64,000 nt of DNA from Desulfuromonadales bacterium. GTDB lineage: Bacteria; Desulfobacterota; Desulfuromonadia; Geobacterales; Pseudopelobacteraceae. The number at the start of each line of letters is the position of its first letter. Within the stretch, counting starts at the first letter, position 1. Made by a program: the position numbers and the translations under genes. Shown here in pieces: positions 1 to 7,954 of the stretch. The stretch covers positions 56,286 to 120,285 of the forward strand of contig DUZX01000006.1 in the NCBI GenBank assembly GCA_013349325.1, read 5' to 3'. The notes below the pieces were generated by a model, which worked only from the letters and a program-made list of their open reading frames with translations, ran no database searches and was not told where the DNA came from.

Positions 1-1
1 G

Positions 2-466
2 CGCACGGTGCAGCTGATCATCTTTGCTGTCAATATGACGGTTCTCGTGCTGCTGAGGTATCTGATCAGCTGCACGCGGGTCGGCAAGGCGCTGCGTGCG
101 GTCGCCGAAAACTCTTCTACCGCGAGTCTGCTCGGGATCAATGTCGATCGCTTCATTCTCTATACCTTTTTTCTTTCCGGTTTTCTCGGCGGTATGGCTG
201 GTGGGCTGGTCGGCACCAGCTTCGGAATTGCAGGGCCATACTTCGGCGTCTCCTACGGACTGAAGGGGCTGGCGGTTATCGTGCTGGGCGGTTTGGGCAG
301 TATTCCGGGGGCAGTGCTGGGTGGCATGGTAATCGGTCTGGCTGAGGCGTTTGTCCCGTCGGACTACAGCGCCTACAAGGAAGCGGTCGCCTTTGCCTAT
401 CTGTTTACCATGCTGCTGATCTGTCCGCGTGGTCTGCTTGGCCGTGCGACCATCGAGAAGGTGTAG
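2..466 (+). CDS. livH: Branched-chain amino acid ABC transporter permease LivH, C-terminal part
   Basis: Inner-membrane permease subunit of a high-affinity leucine/isoleucine/valine importer; it pairs with LivM and is driven by LivG and LivF. The frame is already open at the window edge, so the N-terminus lies outside and the GTG at position 8 is probably internal. The visible 154 residues carry several hydrophobic segments and the cytoplasmic coupling loop (LRAVAENSSTASLLGIN) that contacts the ATPases. It ends 3 bases before livM and heads a liv operon. Family assignment is firm; amino acid specificity is inferred from the family only. Confidence 0.9.
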   Translation, partial: RTVQLIIFAVNMTVLVLLRYLISCTRVGKALRAVAENSSTASLLGINVDRFILYTFFLSGFLGGMAGGLVGTSFGIAGPYFGVSYGLKGLAVIVLGGLGSIPGAVLGGMVIGLAEAFVPSDYSAYKEAVAFAYLFTMLLICPRGLLGRATIEKV

Positions 467-469
467 GCC

Positions 470-1381
470 ATGGAAGGGTTCCTTCAAAATTATGGTTTTC
501 TGCTGGTCACGCTGCTGCAGCAGTCGCTCCTGGCCTTTAGTCTCTATTTCCCGCTGATGGCGGGACAGCTGAGTCTGGCCAGTCCCGGCTTTTATGCGTT
601 GGGGGGCTACATTGCCGCCATTATGTCTACGGCTCCAGAATGTACTCCGCTGCGTGAAAAGCTCGGCACCGGCATCTATCCGTTGGAGTGGCTGGCGGCC
701 GGCCTGATCAGTGGCGTCCTGGCCCTTGTGATCGGCATTTCGGCGCTGCGTCTGCGCGGTATCTATCTGGCGCTGGCCACGATCGCCTTTGTGGAGATCC
801 TGCGGGTTATCTGTCTGAATCTTGAGATTACCGGTGGAGCGATCGGCATCTTCGATATCCCGCAGCTGTTTGCAGAGCGCTGGTCGTATGGCCTGATCTT
901 CGGACCGCTGCTGCTGTTGACGCTTCTGTTTGTCTACCGGCTTGAAAATTCCCGCACCGGCAGAGCCTTGAAAGCCATTCGTGAGGATGAACTGGCAGCC
1001 GGGGCCATGGGGATCCATACGACCTACTACAAGGTGCTGGCGTTTGTGATCGGCGCGGTGTTGGCCGGGATCGTCGGGGCCATGAGTGCCCCTTTTCTGA
1101 ATACCTGGAACGCCCGCCAGGGAACCTTTGACGCATCGATATCCTACCTGGCCTATGTTCTGATCGGCGGCAGTCGCTCAATGTGGGGGCCGCTGCTGGG
1201 TGCTGTGCTTCTGGCCTCGCTTCCGGAGCTGCTCAGGCCGCTCAAGGATGCCCGTCTGATCATCAACGGCATGGTGCTGGTCGTTGCCAGTATCTATCTC
1301 CCGCAGGGGATTGTCGGTGCTCTGGGACGCCTCAAGCGCTGTGTCGTCAAGAATACCTCGCCGATGGGAGGTGAACGGTGA
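470..1381 (+). CDS. livM: Branched-chain amino acid ABC transporter permease LivM
   Basis: Second inner-membrane permease of the Liv importer, 303 residues, near usual length for the shorter LivM forms. The sequence is a run of hydrophobic helices with the coupling loop RAIREDELAAGAMGIHT near residue 170, the same motif as in the preceding permease. The ATG at 470 follows the livH stop by three bases. The end overlaps the livG start by four bases (GTGA), so translation of the two is probably coupled. Substrate specificity would also depend on a periplasmic binding protein that is not in the window. Confidence 0.93.
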   Translation: MEGFLQNYGFLLVTLLQQSLLAFSLYFPLMAGQLSLASPGFYALGGYIAAIMSTAPECTPLREKLGTGIYPLEWLAAGLISGVLALVIGISALRLRGIYLALATIAFVEILRVICLNLEITGGAIGIFDIPQLFAERWSYGLIFGPLLLLTLLFVYRLENSRTGRALKAIREDELAAGAMGIHTTYYKVLAFVIGAVLAGIVGAMSAPFLNTWNARQGTFDASISYLAYVLIGGSRSMWGPLLGAVLLASLPELLRPLKDARLIINGMVLVVASIYLPQGIVGALGRLKRCVVKNTSPMGGER

Positions 1382-2142
1382 GCGTCATCATACAGGCGGA
1401 TGGTCTCTGCCGTAATTTTGGCGGGTTGCAGGCCGTTGATTCCGTTTCGTTCAGCGTTAACGAAGGGGAGATTTTCGGACTGATTGGCCCTAACGGTGCC
1501 GGCAAGACCACGCTTTTCAATCTGATTACCGGTCTGACGCCGGTCAGCAGCGGTAGTTTCAGCTATCAGGGGCGCGCGATTACCGGCCTGCCGCCGCATC
1601 GTATCGCCGGTCAGGGCATTGCCAGAACCTTTCAGAACATCCGTTTGTTCAAGGGGTTGAGCGTTCTTGAAAATGTGAGAATTTCGCAGCACGCCTGCAC
1701 ACGAACGGGACTTTTCAGTGGGATCCTGGGGCTGCCAGCCAGCCGTCGTGAAGAGCGGGAAGTGGAAGAGAAGGCGTGGGAAATTTTGAAGCTGATCGGG
1801 CTGTCGGGACGTGCTGCGGAGCTGGCCGGCAATCTGGCATACGGTGATCAGCGTCGTCTGGAGATCGGCCGTGCGCTGGCGCTGCAGCCGAAAGTGCTGC
1901 TGCTTGACGAACCGGCCGCCGGCATGAATGCTGCCGAAAAGCAGAGCCTGACCGGCTTTATCCGTGAAGTACGCGAGCTGTTTCATGTAACGATGCTGCT
2001 GATCGAGCATCACGTCCCGCTCGTCATGGGGCTGTGCGACAGAATTCTGGTACTGCATTTCGGCAGTATGATCGCCCTGGGCGATCCTGCAGCCGTGCAG
2101 CAGGATCAGGCTGTTATCGAAGCCTACCTGGGGGCTGAATAG
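1378..2142 (+). CDS. livG: Branched-chain amino acid ABC transporter ATPase LivG
   Basis: Cytoplasmic ATPase that powers the Liv importer as a heterodimer with LivF. Of 254 residues, Walker A (GPNGAGKTT) is at 37-45, the signature loop at about 152-158 reads LAYGDQR in place of the commoner LSYGQQ, Walker B with catalytic Glu (LLLDEP) is at 174-179 and the H-loop His is near 211. GTG start overlapping the livM stop; strong SD GGGAGGTG just upstream. The insertion around residues 105-130 is typical of LivG compared with LivF. Confidence 0.94.
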   Translation: MSVIIQADGLCRNFGGLQAVDSVSFSVNEGEIFGLIGPNGAGKTTLFNLITGLTPVSSGSFSYQGRAITGLPPHRIAGQGIARTFQNIRLFKGLSVLENVRISQHACTRTGLFSGILGLPASRREEREVEEKAWEILKLIGLSGRAAELAGNLAYGDQRRLEIGRALALQPKVLLLDEPAAGMNAAEKQSLTGFIREVRELFHVTMLLIEHHVPLVMGLCDRILVLHFGSMIALGDPAAVQQDQAVIEAYLGAE

Positions 2143-2143
2143 C

Positions 2144-2854
2144 ATGGCGCTGCTGGAGCTTGAAAATGTTTCGGTCGCCTACGGAGCCATCCAGGCGGTT
2201 CGCAATCTCAATCTTGAAGTGCATGAGGGGGAAATTGTCACCTTGATCGGGGCCAATGGCGCCGGCAAGAGCAGCACTCTTCGGGCAATTTCGCGGCTGT
2301 TGAAACTACAGGCCGGGCGGATCCGTTTTGATGGCCGGGATATCAGCGACTCTGCATCGCACGCTGTCGTCCGCGCCGGTATAGCCCAGAGCCCGGAGGG
2401 ACGGCAGGTGCTGACGAAGCAGAGTGTGCAGGACAATCTGGAACTGGGTGCCTACGTGCGCCACGACCGTGCCGCTATCAAAGATGATATCGAGCGCATG
2501 TACCGGCTCTTTCCGCGTCTGGGGGAGCGTAAACAGCAGTCAGCCGGGACACTATCGGGGGGTGAACAGCAGATGCTGGCGATTGCCCGCGCCCTGATGA
2601 GTCGTCCACGCCTTTTGCTGCTTGACGAACCGAGTCTGGGGCTGGCGCCGCTGATCGTGCTGGAGATTTTTTCGATTATCCGTGAGCTTAACAGCGAAGG
2701 AACGACCATTCTTTTGGTTGAGCAGAATGCCAAGCTGGCGATGCAGCATGCACAGCGCACCTATGTCCTTGAAGCCGGACAAATCACCTTCTCCGGTCTT
2801 TCCCGCGAACTGCTCACCGATGAACGGGTGCTGCACGCCTATCTGGGCGGCTAG
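2144..2854 (+). CDS. livF: Branched-chain amino acid ABC transporter ATPase LivF
   Basis: Partner ATPase of LivG in the same importer, 236 residues, usual length. Walker A GANGAGKSS at 36-44, canonical signature LSGGEQQ, Walker B LLLLDEPSLGL and H-loop region VEQN are all present, so it should be catalytically competent. It starts one base after the livG stop and is the last gene of the operon. The next 150 bases hold no convincing gene. Confidence 0.94.
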   Translation: MALLELENVSVAYGAIQAVRNLNLEVHEGEIVTLIGANGAGKSSTLRAISRLLKLQAGRIRFDGRDISDSASHAVVRAGIAQSPEGRQVLTKQSVQDNLELGAYVRHDRAAIKDDIERMYRLFPRLGERKQQSAGTLSGGEQQMLAIARALMSRPRLLLLDEPSLGLAPLIVLEIFSIIRELNSEGTTILLVEQNAKLAMQHAQRTYVLEAGQITFSGLSRELLTDERVLHAYLGG

Positions 2855-3011
2855 TTACAACGCCCACCTCCGATTCCTGCCATTACTCCACTTGCTTCAC
2901 CGTTACGGACGGTACATCCGCCCCTTCGGTAGTATGAAAAAAGCAAGGCGGCTGAGTGGACGCTTTTTGAATACGTATGATGTCACCGGAAACTCAGAAA
3001 CGTGCAGTTCA

Positions 3012-3200
3012 TTACGGCAAAACGGACAATCCAAGCTCCTTGAGAAAGGCATTGTGCTTTTCCTTGGCCGTCTCGATGCTCTGCGTCAATGAAAGCAACT
3101 TCTCATTGACCGCCTGCAAATCGATTTCTTCCTCCGTCTGAGCGGTGCTGATGTAGCGCGAGATGTTCAGTTTGTAGCCTTCCTTCTCGATTCGCTCCAT
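3012..3200 (-). pseudogene. Remnant of type I restriction methyltransferase HsdM (C-terminus)
   Basis: The 62 residues contain GYKLNISRYISTAQTEEEID, the conserved C-terminal sequence of type I R-M modification subunits (HsdM). Upstream the similarity stops abruptly and an in-frame TAA sits about 50 bases further on. The catalytic NPPY region and the rest of a roughly 500-residue enzyme are missing, and no hsdS or hsdR lies nearby. This is a decayed fragment, not a working gene. It lies just downstream of a TPP riboswitch and terminator that do not belong to it. Confidence 0.7.
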
Positions 3201-3257
3201 CGATATGCGAAAGAGAGCGGGATCTTGATTCAGAGAAATTTCTGTAAACGATTAATA

Positions 3258-3290
3258 AAAAAGGGCCAGATTACTAATCTGGCCCTTTCG
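3258..3290 (-). terminator. Intrinsic terminator following TPP riboswitch
   Basis: A near-perfect inverted repeat (AAGGGCCAGATT / AATCTGGCCCTT) is followed on the minus strand by a run of T (TTTTTTATT). It lies directly downstream of the minus-strand TPP aptamer, so it is probably the expression platform of that riboswitch. Confidence 0.8.
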
Positions 3291-3311
3291 ATTTATGGTT
3301 GCTGATAGCAA

Positions 3312-3400
3312 AAACAAACCTCCGGCATTACCCGGATCAGGTACGAAGGGTCGTGGTCCAGGCCACTCTCAGTCGAAACTCTCCCAGCATCGAGCCAATC
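3312..3400 (-). promoter_or_regulatory. TPP (thiamine pyrophosphate) riboswitch, apparently orphaned
   Basis: Read on the minus strand, the segment contains the THI-box core: ACTGAGAG, then GACCCTTCG, then TACCTGATCCGGGTAATG and CCGG, in the right order. A small hairpin (GTGG/CCAC) is inserted between CTGAGA and ACCC. The usual GUAGGGA at the 3' end is not evident, which may be divergence or decay. It is followed by a strong terminator and then only by an HsdM remnant, not by a thi gene. Confidence 0.8.
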
Positions 3401-3568
3401 TTAGATGATTGGTGCCCCACTGTTAATCCAATTTTCGGTTCTCTCACGTCTGCCACCTTCTCGTGGAATTATTTTTATTTCAAGATTTGTGCATGTTGAT
3501 ATTGACGCGTTTTTCTGGCATTGTACGCCATCCTGTGGACAAACTGCAGGTGGGGTGCGGAGGCGGTA

Positions 3569-3937
3569 ATGGCTGATAAACGGGACATCAGGCGGCAGAA
3601 AAAACGGATCTCAATCCGCTTTGGTATTGATGAGGCCATCAGAATGGCCTTTACGGAAGATATTTCTGCAACCGGCATGTTTATCAAGTCCGCGAACATC
3701 ATTGCTCCTAACACAAAGATACGTATTGAATTCATGTTGGCCGACGATTGTAAGGTAGAGCTGGAGGCACGCGTTATGTGGGCTAAAAAAGTGCCCCAGA
3801 ACCTGTTCCATCTGGTAAAAAAAAGCGGTATGGGGGTTCACTTTCTCCGTTTTTTCTCCGGACGTGAGCATCTCGATGCCTATTTGTCAGAAATCGGCGC
3901 GACCCAAACAGTTTTAGAGGAGGATGGCCATGTGTAA
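3569..3937 (+). CDS. PilZ domain protein (likely c-di-GMP binding)
   Basis: Small 122-residue single-domain protein. The c-di-GMP-binding signatures of PilZ domains are visible: an N-terminal basic RRQKKR (residues 8-13, RxxxR type) and DISATGMF (31-38, DxSxxG type). The start at 3569 is chosen for its SD (GGAGG, 5 bases upstream); an upstream in-frame start at 3521 lacks one. The end overlaps the next gene by 8 bases. The flagellar motor genes about 1.5 kb downstream make a role in motility control plausible, but that is inference. Confidence 0.85.
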   Translation: MADKRDIRRQKKRISIRFGIDEAIRMAFTEDISATGMFIKSANIIAPNTKIRIEFMLADDCKVELEARVMWAKKVPQNLFHLVKKSGMGVHFLRFFSGREHLDAYLSEIGATQTVLEEDGHV

Positions 3938-5021
3938 AAAAGTCTTCATCGGTGCGACGGGGCAGCATTGCGGCAAGACGACCATCAGTCTGTCACTGAT
4001 GCATCTGGCCAAAAAAAAATACGAGCGGGTCGGCTTCATGAAACCGATCGGTCCCAAATGGATAGAATTTAACGGCCTTTATGTGGATAAAGATGCGGCC
4101 ATGTTTGCTTCCGTTTTCGGCATGGAGCAGGATGTGGCGTTGATGTCTCCGATGACGCTTACCCCCGGTACGACGCGCCGCTTCCTTGATGGCGAGATTT
4201 CTTCTTCCATGCCACGGGAGTCAATCATGTCTGCCTGCGCGGAGTTGGAAAAAAAATATGATTTTCTGATTATTGAAGGGGCTGGTCACGGTGGTGTCGG
4301 CTCTGTGGTCGGAATGAATAATGCCCGGATTGCGTCGCTTTTGGGAGCACCAGTCCTGCTGGTAACCGGTGGCGGAATCGGAAATGTTATTGACGCCGTC
4401 GAGTTGAATATTGCTCTGTACCAGCGCGAACAGGCAGATGTCCGTTTTGTGATTGCCAACAAACTGGATAAGGAAAAACGGGACAAATCCCTCGGTTACC
4501 TCCAAAAAGCTTTTGCCGACAGTGGCATGCAGGTCTTGGGAGCTTTTGACTATCTACCGGTACTGGCAGATCCGACGCTGTTGCATGTCTCGAAACTGAT
4601 CGGATTGCCGCTCAAAGGTGAAGAGGGGGACCAGAATCGTATCTGCCATACCATTCAACTGGGGGCCGCCTCGTCTCAAAGAGTAATTGACCATCTCGAA
4701 GATTCCACTTTGCTGATCGTAACCAGCTCCCGGGACGAATTGCTGGTTACGGCCTCTTCACTTCACCATATGCCGGAATTCAGAAAACTACTGGCCGGTT
4801 TGATAATCGCCGGGCACGTTCCGGTGGCTGACATAACGCAGCGCATCATTGATGACAGCAATATCCCGTATATCCGCATCGAAGAGACGTCTTCCGAAAT
4901 TTTTTATCAACTGCGTGAACACGTTTCGAAGATCGGACCGGAAGATACCGAAAAAATCGAGCTGATAAACTCGATTACAGAGCGCTATATTGACTTTGAT
5001 GCGATTGATGCAAGTTTGTAG
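3930..5021 (+). CDS. BioD-like P-loop ATPase with DRTGG domain
   Basis: Protein of 363 residues with an N-terminal P-loop domain of the dethiobiotin synthase/cobyrinic acid synthase type (GATGQHCGKTT at 8-18) and a C-terminal DRTGG-type regulatory domain (about 215-330). The same pairing forms the N-terminal half of long phosphotransacetylases, but no acetyltransferase domain follows here, so substrate and role are unknown. The ATG at 3930 is preferred over 3924 because the SD AGAGGAGG ends at 3923, giving six bases of spacing. It overlaps the PilZ gene, suggesting coupled translation. Confidence 0.8.
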   Translation: MCKKVFIGATGQHCGKTTISLSLMHLAKKKYERVGFMKPIGPKWIEFNGLYVDKDAAMFASVFGMEQDVALMSPMTLTPGTTRRFLDGEISSSMPRESIMSACAELEKKYDFLIIEGAGHGGVGSVVGMNNARIASLLGAPVLLVTGGGIGNVIDAVELNIALYQREQADVRFVIANKLDKEKRDKSLGYLQKAFADSGMQVLGAFDYLPVLADPTLLHVSKLIGLPLKGEEGDQNRICHTIQLGAASSQRVIDHLEDSTLLIVTSSRDELLVTASSLHHMPEFRKLLAGLIIAGHVPVADITQRIIDDSNIPYIRIEETSSEIFYQLREHVSKIGPEDTEKIELINSITERYIDFDAIDASL

Positions 5022-5060
5022 ATCTTCCGGCTGCTAGTACGTAAAAACGGCAAATAGCTC

Positions 5061-5089
5061 TTGACGTTAGGCTGTATTTGCTATTTATA
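5061..5089 (+). promoter_or_regulatory. Possible sigma-70 promoter for flbD-motAB
   Basis: TTGACG at 5061-5066, 17 bases, then TTTATA at 5084-5089, 36 bases before the FlbD start. The match is fair, not strong. No sigma-54 (GG-N10-GC) box was recognised here. Confidence 0.4.
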
Positions 5090-5124
5090 GGATACAATTC
5101 TCCATCAGGTCGTTCGGGATTAAT

Positions 5125-5448
5125 ATGATAGCATTAACGCGTATGGACAAGCAGGTCATGTACCTGAACCCTGATCATATAATCAGTGTCGAGGAGACTC
5201 CCGACACGGTCATTACCCTTTTCAACGGCAACCGGTATCTGGTGACCGATACTGCCGCTTCAATAATCAGCAAAGTTATTGCTTTTCGTGCAAAAATCTC
5301 GCGTCGTGCGGCCTGTTCCCTTCCGAAGAAGTATCTGGGGCGGGCACGGATCAGCCAGTTTAAATATTCATGTGGAGCAAACGGCAGTGGATTTCCTGCT
5401 CCTCCGGTAGAACATGCACATACTCCATTCCACAGTCGGGACTATTAG
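5125..5448 (+). CDS. FlbD family flagellar protein with C-terminal extension
   Basis: The first ~65 residues match the FlbD family: MIALTR..., LNPDHIISVEETPDTVI and LFNGNRYLV. FlbD proteins are short, poorly understood proteins encoded beside motA/motB in many bacteria. The family is normally about 70-80 residues; this one has 107, with an extra basic, Pro- and Cys-containing tail whose reality depends on the stop at 5446-5448. It ends 3 bases before motA, so it is in the motor operon. Confidence 0.75.
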   Translation: MIALTRMDKQVMYLNPDHIISVEETPDTVITLFNGNRYLVTDTAASIISKVIAFRAKISRRAACSLPKKYLGRARISQFKYSCGANGSGFPAPPVEHAHTPFHSRDY

Positions 5449-5451
5449 CGT

Positions 5452-6198
5452 ATGGATTTAGCTACCATTATTGGATTGACGATGGCCTTCGGGTCGATTG
5501 TCGGCGGTGCAGTCATAGAAGGTGTCCATGTAAAAGCGTTGATACAGCCAACCGCTGCCATGATCGTTTTGGGTGGTACATTTGGTGCGACGTTTGTCTG
5601 CTTTCCGCTAGAGGCCATTATCGGTGCGCTTAAAAATGTTGTCGTTGCCTTCCTGCCGCCAAAAGTTGACCACGAAGCGGTGGTCAAAGATATCATAGAC
5701 TATGCCACCAAAGCCCGCCGTAACGGACTGATTTCGCTGGAACAGGAGGCGCAGAAAGCCAAGGACGGTTTTATCAAGAAGGGGATCTCACTCGTTGTTG
5801 ACGGTATTGATCCTCAAAAGCTGCGTGAAACACTGGAAGCCGAAATCATGGCCTATGAAGATCATTTCAAGCATTCAGTCGAATTTTATGAAGCTGCGGG
5901 CGGCTTTGCACCGACAATCGGTATTATCGGCGCCGTGCTCGGTCTGATTCACGTTATGGGTAATCTTTCCGACACCTCAAAGCTTGGAGGTGGTATTGCC
6001 GTCGCCTTTGTTGCAACAATCTACGGACTTATGGTCGCGAATATCATCTGTCTGCCGATTGCAACCAAACTGAAGATTCGTATGAAGGCGGAAATATTGC
6101 GACGTGTCATGATTCTGGAAGGGCTGATTGCGATTCAAAATGGCGAAAACCCTCACTTTATTGAGCAAAAACTGAAGGCCTTCCTTGGTGGTCATTAA
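5452..6198 (+). CDS. motA: Flagellar motor stator protein MotA
   Basis: Inner-membrane stator subunit that with MotB conducts ions and applies torque to the flagellar rotor. 248 residues with the typical layout: two N-terminal helices, a long cytoplasmic loop holding the charged ARRNGLISLEQE segment, then two more helices starting with the conserved Pro region GGFAPTIGIIGAVLGLIHVM. ATG three bases after flbD; motB begins 6 bases after its stop. Which ion (H+ or Na+) it uses cannot be told with confidence. Confidence 0.94.
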   Translation: MDLATIIGLTMAFGSIVGGAVIEGVHVKALIQPTAAMIVLGGTFGATFVCFPLEAIIGALKNVVVAFLPPKVDHEAVVKDIIDYATKARRNGLISLEQEAQKAKDGFIKKGISLVVDGIDPQKLRETLEAEIMAYEDHFKHSVEFYEAAGGFAPTIGIIGAVLGLIHVMGNLSDTSKLGGGIAVAFVATIYGLMVANIICLPIATKLKIRMKAEILRRVMILEGLIAIQNGENPHFIEQKLKAFLGGH

Positions 6199-6204
6199 AC
6201 TGTT

Positions 6205-6996
6205 ATGGCACTGAAAAAAGTACCTGAAAAAGAGGCAAACCACGAGCGCTGGCTCGTCTCCTACGCGGACTTTATTACGCTGCTTTTTGCTGTTTTCGTT
6301 GTTTTGTACGCGATGGGGCAAAGCGATAAAAAGAAAGTAGAGGAGGTTGTGCAGTCGATGCAGGCCTCTTTCGGCATGGCAAATGTCGGCTCACCGGCAG
6401 CCAAGATAAACGTGATACCGTCCAAGGCGATTACCGTCATGCCAGCGATAAAACCGGAAGCGGCCATAGTTCCCTTTGGCCGTCAACGGGGCGGAATGGG
6501 AATGGCCAGAGTACGGGCAGAGGAAAAGGACTTTCGCCAGATTAAATCATCGATTGAAGCGTATCTGGTAAAACAGGGTGCCGAGAGCAAGGTTGCACTG
6601 ACCATCACCCGGCGCGGCTTGGTGGTCAGCCTGAAGGAAGCCGGGTTTTTCAATTCAGGAGAAGCAAGCGTTCGACAGGACGCCTTTGAGTTGATTAACA
6701 CGATATCCGAGGTCATGACCCAGTATAATAACCCGCTGCGAATCGAAGGGCACACCGACAACATCCCGATCAATTCGACTCAGTTCCCATCTAATTGGGA
6801 GCTGTCGACAGCACGCGCGACCAATGCACTCAAATATCTGATCAACCATTTTGAAGTTGATCCGGACAAGATATCGGCTACCGGTTATGCCGAATTCCGC
6901 CCGGTTGCTGACAATGGCACCCCTGAAGGACGAGCAAAAAACCGCCGCGTCGATGTCGTCATGCTCACCAGTGAAGGCGAACGCGGCGAGCCGTAA
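6205..6996 (+). CDS. motB: Flagellar motor stator protein MotB
   Basis: Stator partner of MotA that anchors it to peptidoglycan. 263 residues: a short N-terminal cytoplasmic part, one membrane helix with the essential ion-binding Asp in the motif SYADFITLLFAVFVVLY (Asp22), then a C-terminal OmpA-like peptidoglycan-binding domain (EGHTDNIPI...NWELSTARA, about 170-255). The stop lies 10 bases from the convergent gene on the other strand, with no obvious terminator between. Confidence 0.94.
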   Translation: MALKKVPEKEANHERWLVSYADFITLLFAVFVVLYAMGQSDKKKVEEVVQSMQASFGMANVGSPAAKINVIPSKAITVMPAIKPEAAIVPFGRQRGGMGMARVRAEEKDFRQIKSSIEAYLVKQGAESKVALTITRRGLVVSLKEAGFFNSGEASVRQDAFELINTISEVMTQYNNPLRIEGHTDNIPINSTQFPSNWELSTARATNALKYLINHFEVDPDKISATGYAEFRPVADNGTPEGRAKNRRVDVVMLTSEGERGEP

Positions 6997-7006
6997 TACA
7001 CTTCTG

Positions 7007-7954
7007 CTACTGTAGCACTTCCCTGCGAAAAACATACACGGCAGCATCCAGTTCAGGCGGCAGCACAAGACGGCTCAGTGTCTGATCCTCTGTCAGGCTG
7101 AATGTCGTCTGCAGACGATACTCAGCCCAATTCCCGGCTGCAAACCTGTGGCGACTTCCGATAACGATATACAATTGTACACTTTTTGTCCTGAACACCT
7201 GCTGTTCAAAACGGTTGCCGGCCGGTGGCCACGAGCAGAGCACCACTTCCGGGGCGTACTCACGTAGCGCTGTTCCGGCATCTTTTTTGACGACAATTTC
7301 AGAATAATGGACCTCATGCTGCCAGCTATAATCATCGCTAGCCGTGATGCTGATACCTCTGTCAGCGAGAAAGCGCGTCAATGTCCCATCCCCGGCGGCG
7401 ATCTCCAGACAGGGTCGAGACGCAATCAGTTCAACCAGTCTGTCAATCAGTTGTCGGGAGTAAAAACAGTAAATTCCCTCTGGCTGGACCAGCGGCATGA
7501 GCAGTTTTTTCTGGGGCAGCAGCGGCCAGAGGAGGTTGAACCAGAACAGTGATGCCGGTTTGCGTACGAGGCCGTCGGCAAAGAGCAGCTTTTGGGCGAT
7601 ATAACCGTTCAGACGATTGAAGCGTACTTTCCCTGTCTCAATACCGGTCGCCACAGAAACCAGGTGTCGCTTGACAATCAGGTGAGCCATGCGCGTCCGT
7701 ACTGCCTGCTGGACCAGCGCAGTGGCCGTTTTTTTATCACCACGACCGCCGCGAAGCTTGTGCTCCAGTTGACGTTCTTTCTGAGCCATTCTCCGCAAAA
7801 AATCAGGTAGTTGTGCCGCAGTGCCATTACTGACGATGCCCCCGACCTCCCCCTGCACACTCTCCCGTAGCTCCGGAAATTCAGTGCCAAGCTCGTCGAG
7901 GGTTGGTTTCGATTGCAGCCATTTCAAAACAGTTTCCGGAGATTCACCCTTCAC
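7007..7954 (-). CDS. Methyltransferase-like protein of unknown substrate
   Basis: 315 residues if started at the GTG at 7954, which has an SD (GAGG) and overlaps the end of the upstream ttcA-like gene; an ATG at 7996 is the alternative but lacks an SD. The N-terminal half is charged and helical. The second half holds a Rossmann-type SAM motif I (CLEIAAGDGTLTRFLADRG) and a following acidic strand end (ASDDY), so a class I methyltransferase fold is likely. The substrate is not evident. Third gene of the SAM-riboswitch operon, so its expression may track methionine/SAM status. Confidence 0.65.
   Translation of the reverse strand: MKGESPETVLKWLQSKPTLDELGTEFPELRESVQGEVGGIVSNGTAAQLPDFLRRMAQKERQLEHKLRGGRGDKKTATALVQQAVRTRMAHLIVKRHLVSVATGIETGKVRFNRLNGYIAQKLLFADGLVRKPASLFWFNLLWPLLPQKKLLMPLVQPEGIYCFYSRQLIDRLVELIASRPCLEIAAGDGTLTRFLADRGISITASDDYSWQHEVHYSEIVVKKDAGTALREYAPEVVLCSWPPAGNRFEQQVFRTKSVQLYIVIGSRHRFAAGNWAEYRLQTTFSLTEDQTLSRLVLPPELDAAVYVFRREVLQ

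Noticed and set aside
2937..2968. AAAAAGC ... GCTTTTT inverted repeat downstream of livF as liv operon terminator
   Set aside because: The stem is AT-rich with a loop of 17 or more bases and weak internal pairing, so I did not call it.
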